From a virus, in IMG/VR virus record IMGVR_UViG_3300042691_044167, positions 1 through 53,298 of that record: a stretch of 53,298 nt of DNA, one strand, 5' to 3'. A model generated the notes under the pieces. That model did not search any database and was not told the DNA's origin. It saw only the letters and a program-made list of their open reading frames with translations. The position numbers were made by a program, and so were the translations under genes. Positions 50,528 to 53,298 of the stretch are shown in pieces (within the stretch, counting starts at the first letter, position 1; every line of letters begins with the position of its first letter).

Positions 50528-52918
50528 ATGAGCGATTCTATTTCCAAAAGAGAGCAGCAGCTACTTCAAGAAAGAGAAAAACTTCTCGCTGATTCAAAAA
50601 AAGACGAGATGGCTCAACCAAGCGATTCTATTTCCAAAAGAGAGCAGCAGTTACTTCAAGAAAAAGAAAAACTTCTTGCTGGTTCACGAAAAAATAATGA
50701 AGAACAACCTCGCAAACCTAAGGAAATTGCCGAGAACTCATTAGCACGTCAAGTTGGGAATACGGTTGTATCAGGGTTACAAGGGGTTACGGGAATTCTT
50801 GATTTACCTGTTCATGGATACAATTTAAAGAAAGCAGTGTTAAATAAGCTAACAGGCTTGAATGTCCCGAGAACGCCCACAATGTCAGAACTTTTAGAAC
50901 ATTTAAAAACTCCTTCAACTTCAGGAATGGAGTCTCTTGCTCAAGGGGCTGCCTATGGCGCTGGTATGCTTGCAAGTGGGTTACCTAGATTAGTTAGTGC
51001 AGGTGTCGCCAAAGCGGCACAATATGGCCCTAAATTTGTTGATAAATTAGCTAAAATTTTAAAAGAAGGCAGTATTGTTAATGCAAAAAATTTAGGAGCA
51101 GCTGCTGTTTCAGGTGGAGCAGAAAAACTAGTTGAAGATACAACCGATAGTAAATTACTTGGTTTGTTAGCAGGAATGACAGCTTATCCCGTAGGTGCTT
51201 CTTTGTACAGACTCACAAAACCCGGATCTCGTCAAAAGTTTATTAATAAATATGTTGGGGAAGATAGCGCTTTGCTCAATGCTGGAGATGGAGAGGGAAC
51301 AGCGTTAAGTGCTGGTATTCCTGAAGATGTTCGGACATTGTTTACAACACCAAAAGCTGGCAAAAAAATTAACAGATTGGAAGTTAATCCAGGTTCTCAA
51401 CCCATTGCGCAAAATTACTCAAAACAGCAAATGAAAATAGCGGATGAAGCACTGGAAGATGTTGCAGAAGGAGTTCCAGAAACTTTAGGGCGAAATGTTA
51501 CAAAAAATGCCATTAAGAAAAAAGAAGAAAATAGCCAGGTTATTGAAGCTTTAAAAAAAGAGATGGATAAAGAGGTATCTGGGAACGCACCTCAATACGT
51601 GATGCCTCAAACTACTATGGGACAAATTCGCACTTTATCTCAAGATTTGAAAAACTCTTACAAAGGAGAAGATCTTTATAATTCTACAGCGGTAGGAAAA
51701 GTTGAAAGACAACTTCTTCAAGGGGCAAGAAAATCTGGGGATGTCACTCTATCTGAAAAACAGGCTAATAAATGGATTACGCAATTAGATAACACTTTGA
51801 AAAAAACAACGCTAACACCTGAAGAATCTTTGCGTGTCTCTGGCATTAAACAGTTATTGAAGAATGCACTCAAAAAAGGAGATGCTTCTGAAATTCTGGA
51901 GATTTTGCCTGGCATGTTATCGAAAGAAATTGAAACCGCAGGAGGAAAAACGCTTCAATGGGGACAAACTGCGTCTGGAAAGATAGCCAACAATTTATTA
52001 AAAGAGGTTAGCAAAAGTCAGAAAGATGTTGTCGATCCAGGTTATGCTCGTGGTCTTTTGGAAAATATCCGAGATCGAATTGGGCGGGGAGGGCTAAGTG
52101 ATAATGAACACCGCAAACTTAGCTTAATAGCTGACAGTATTAGCCAAGATCTTGGAAAATATTATGCGTCTGTAAGTCCAAAAGCTAAAAAAGCGTGGGA
52201 TAGGTTTAACGAAACTTACACCAAATATGTTACGGGAGACGGCACTCACATTGAAAGATTTAGAGGCGAAAAATTCCCTCAAAACAACGTCAATGAAATG
52301 TTTAACACAAAGCCTGAAGATTGGAATTCCACGTTAGAATTTATGGCTCGGGTATTGCCTAAAGGCGAAGCAGCACAATTAATGCGTCATTTTACCTCTA
52401 AAACGGGGAAGGGGGACGTTCAAACTCTTATTTCCAAGTTTTCCGACCTTTCGAGTGAAAACAAAAATCTGGTGATTAAATACAGTTCACCAAAAATGGC
52501 TCAAATATTAACTTATTTTAAGAAAAACCCTAAAGAAGCATACAACCTTTTTGGTAATGCTCAAAAAACATTAAATCGCCCTCTTAAAGAAGAGCCTTTT
52601 ACATTAGGACGACTTTTCCCTATGGCAAAGCAAACAGCGGGGCGTTTAATTGGGAATGCAGTTGCAACAAAACAAGCTAATAAGTTCTACAATCCAGACT
52701 TTCATCAAGAGCTAAGATCGCATATTCAAAACACATCACCTTTGTATAATTTCTTTGCGTCTGCTCCTTCAGTCCCAACTAATACTAACCAGCTTTACAA
52801 GCAAATGCTTGGCAACATGATTGCACAAAATTCCGCACGTGCCTTTGCTTCTCCACCTATTCAACCCCCTCAACAGCCTTCTTCCTCTCCTGCTAATCCT
52901 TTTGTGCCCCCTCAATAG
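50528..52918 (+). CDS. Virion / DNA-ejection protein with N-terminal tandem repeat
   Basis: The 796-residue protein starts with a 30-residue unit repeated in tandem (SDSISKREQQLLQEREKLLA, then SDSISKREQQLLQEKEKLLA), encoded by a 90-bp direct repeat. A hydrophobic Gly/Ala/Leu segment at about 135-170 (MESLAQGAAYGAGMLASGLP) suggests membrane insertion, as in the P22 pilot protein gp16. The remainder is helical and charged, with IRTLSQDLKNSYKGEDLYNS. A Pro-rich C-terminal tail (PPIQPPQQPSSSPANPFVPP) ends it. It starts behind GAGGAAAAT, 7 nt after the preceding gene. Size and place at the end of the virion cluster match an ejection protein. Confidence 0.6.
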   Translation: MSDSISKREQQLLQEREKLLADSKKDEMAQPSDSISKREQQLLQEKEKLLAGSRKNNEEQPRKPKEIAENSLARQVGNTVVSGLQGVTGILDLPVHGYNLKKAVLNKLTGLNVPRTPTMSELLEHLKTPSTSGMESLAQGAAYGAGMLASGLPRLVSAGVAKAAQYGPKFVDKLAKILKEGSIVNAKNLGAAAVSGGAEKLVEDTTDSKLLGLLAGMTAYPVGASLYRLTKPGSRQKFINKYVGEDSALLNAGDGEGTALSAGIPEDVRTLFTTPKAGKKINRLEVNPGSQPIAQNYSKQQMKIADEALEDVAEGVPETLGRNVTKNAIKKKEENSQVIEALKKEMDKEVSGNAPQYVMPQTTMGQIRTLSQDLKNSYKGEDLYNSTAVGKVERQLLQGARKSGDVTLSEKQANKWITQLDNTLKKTTLTPEESLRVSGIKQLLKNALKKGDASEILEILPGMLSKEIETAGGKTLQWGQTASGKIANNLLKEVSKSQKDVVDPGYARGLLENIRDRIGRGGLSDNEHRKLSLIADSISQDLGKYYASVSPKAKKAWDRFNETYTKYVTGDGTHIERFRGEKFPQNNVNEMFNTKPEDWNSTLEFMARVLPKGEAAQLMRHFTSKTGKGDVQTLISKFSDLSSENKNLVIKYSSPKMAQILTYFKKNPKEAYNLFGNAQKTLNRPLKEEPFTLGRLFPMAKQTAGRLIGNAVATKQANKFYNPDFHQELRSHIQNTSPLYNFFASAPSVPTNTNQLYKQMLGNMIAQNSARAFASPPIQPPQQPSSSPANPFVPPQ
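50531..50710 (+). repeat. 90-bp tandem direct repeat inside ejection gene
   Basis: Bases from 50531 recur from 50621 with a 90-bp period. The first 30 bases of each unit are identical and the ends diverge. It encodes two copies of a 30-residue coiled-coil unit, so the reading frame is kept. Confidence 0.85.
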
Positions 52919-52963
52919 ATTTTTTCATTATTTTTTTATAAAAAAATGCATTTTTACTTAATT

Positions 52964-52991
52964 TTGTCGTTTATTTTTTTGTAAATATGCT
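52964..52991 (+). promoter_or_regulatory. Predicted promoter of capsid operon
   Basis: TTGTCG (52964-52969) and TATGCT (52986-52991) are spaced by 16 nt and match sigma-70 elements at 4 of 6 bases or better. Position upstream of the structured leader supports it. No phage RNA polymerase gene was seen, so host polymerase is expected to read it. Confidence 0.4.
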
Positions 52992-53013
52992 AAACTTAAT
53001 ATTGAAAATGGTT

Positions 53014-53044
53014 CTAAATCGATTGATGTATCGTCTCGGTTTAG
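53014..53044 (+). ncRNA. Leader hairpin, copy A
   Basis: CTAAATCGA pairs with TCGGTTTAG (one G-U) around the 13-nt loop TTGATGTATCGTC. The core and loop recur in copy B at 53108. It probably acts within the mRNA leader. Confidence 0.6.
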
Positions 53045-53107
53045 AGGGGAAACCAGATTTAAAAATAGGTTGCTGGCAAAAGATCTATTTTTTATTAAGC
53101 CCCCGTT

Positions 53108-53136
53108 GAAATCGATTGATGTATCGTCTCGATTTC
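53108..53136 (+). ncRNA. Leader hairpin, copy B
   Basis: GAAATCGA pairs perfectly with TCGATTTC around the same 13-nt loop as copy A. Relative to copy A an outer T-A pair has become G-C and the internal U-G pair has become U-A. These changes keep the stem while the loop is unchanged. Confidence 0.6.
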
Positions 53137-53196
53137 CGGCTGGTCTGCCAGTCGAACATCCCCATGTTCAGACTATATTTTTCCAAATTTTTATTT

Positions 53197-53212
53197 GGCA
53201 CTTTCGAGTGCC
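53197..53212 (+). ncRNA. TTCG-loop hairpin before capsid operon start
   Basis: GGCACT-TTCG-AGTGCC is a perfect 6-bp stem with a UUCG tetraloop, about 30 nt before the ribosome site of the first gene, followed by ACTTTAACTTTTTTT. It could be a terminator/attenuator, an RNase processing site or a stability element. Confidence 0.6.
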
Positions 53213-53228
53213 ACTTTAACTTTTTTTA

Positions 53229-53298
53229 ACTTTTTTAAGGAGTATAGTTATGAGTAATGGGATTTTTGCGCCTCAAGGCTTTGTCCCTATGAACTACC
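53229..53298. repeat. Direct terminal repeat, right copy
   Basis: These 70 bases are identical to 1-70 and close the contig into a circle. Confidence 0.95.
53250..53298 (+). CDS. Partial duplicate of the first gene (decoration-like protein)
   Basis: The ATG at 53250 and the following 16 codons repeat the start of the gene at 22-678 because of the contig overlap. It is not a separate gene. It shows that the first gene is read from the leader at 52.9-53.25 kb. Confidence 0.9.
   Translation, partial: MSNGIFAPQGFVPMNY

Larger units (their letters stand above)
52919..53249. other. Structured noncoding leader of the capsid operon
   Basis: No gene is supported. The region holds an A/T-rich stem after the ejection gene, a predicted promoter (52964-52991), two copies of a conserved hairpin (53014-53044, 53108-53136), a small CTGG-TCTG-CCAG hairpin (about 53140-53151) and a TTCG-loop hairpin (53197-53212). 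It ends with the ribosome site of the first capsid-operon gene. A long structured 5' leader of some 230 nt is implied. Confidence 0.6.

Overview
The window looks like a complete genome of a short-tailed (podovirus-like) tailed phage. The first 70 bases are repeated exactly as the last 70, so the contig closes into a circle of about 53,228 unique bases. The DNA is AT-rich. It carries a full virion gene set: terminase subunits, portal, major capsid protein, head-tail adaptors, a P22 gp10-like tail protein and large ejection-type proteins. It also has RecT/YqaJ recombination genes, a VRR-NUC nuclease, an M15 endolysin, two tRNAs, and no rRNA or housekeeping operons. The encoded GroEL has alphaproteobacterial signature segments, so a low-GC alphaproteobacterial host (for example Holosporales-, Rickettsiales- or SAR11-like) is my inference; the sequence does not prove it.

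Layout. (1) Plus-strand virion genes run from 39.1 kb through the circular junction to 6.7 kb: tail and adaptor proteins, Gly-rich and Ala/Lys-rich ejection-type proteins, then after a structured leader (52.9-53.25 kb) a decoration-like protein, the capsid protein, further structural proteins and a second adaptor. (2) The minus strand from 13.9 to 6.7 kb is the packaging/assembly operon: small and large terminase, a GroES-like co-chaperonin, a scaffold-like protein and the portal. It meets the capsid operon at a bidirectional terminator at 6.68 kb. (3) The minus strand from 26.4 to 14 kb is the early/accessory region: RecT, YqaJ exonuclease, small membrane proteins and about a dozen small, mostly acidic genes, several of them diverged tandem paralogues. 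A 28-nt box recurs in front of several of its transcription units. (4) 26.5-34.4 kb is a control and replication region: an XRE regulator diverging from the early genes, winged-helix proteins including a candidate replication initiator, an AlpA-like protein, a noncoding stretch with three terminator-like hairpins, a noncoding stretch of repeats and palindromes (a possible origin or partition site), and tRNA-Glu and tRNA-Cys. (5) 34.4-39 kb carries small accessory genes with a divergent promoter and perfect operator palindrome, the VRR-NUC nuclease, groEL and the endolysin.

The observations I rate highest are these. A textbook programmed -1 frameshift signal (slippery GGGAAAC, immediate stop, 5-nt spacer, 6-bp GC hairpin) would add 83 residues to a Gly/Met/Gln-rich virion protein. 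Both halves of a chaperonin system are present, with groEL behind its own pair of repeated dyads and a GroES-like gene inside the packaging operon. A structured hairpin occurs twice in the capsid-operon leader with one covarying pair. A discoidin-like domain is inserted into a head-tail adaptor and duplicated in the next gene. An expanding family of small early genes is separated by GC hairpins.

No integrase, partition gene, DNA polymerase or RNA polymerase was recognised. An initiator-like gene and a repressor-like regulator without an integrase would fit either a lytic phage or a phage-plasmid; the sequence alone does not decide.
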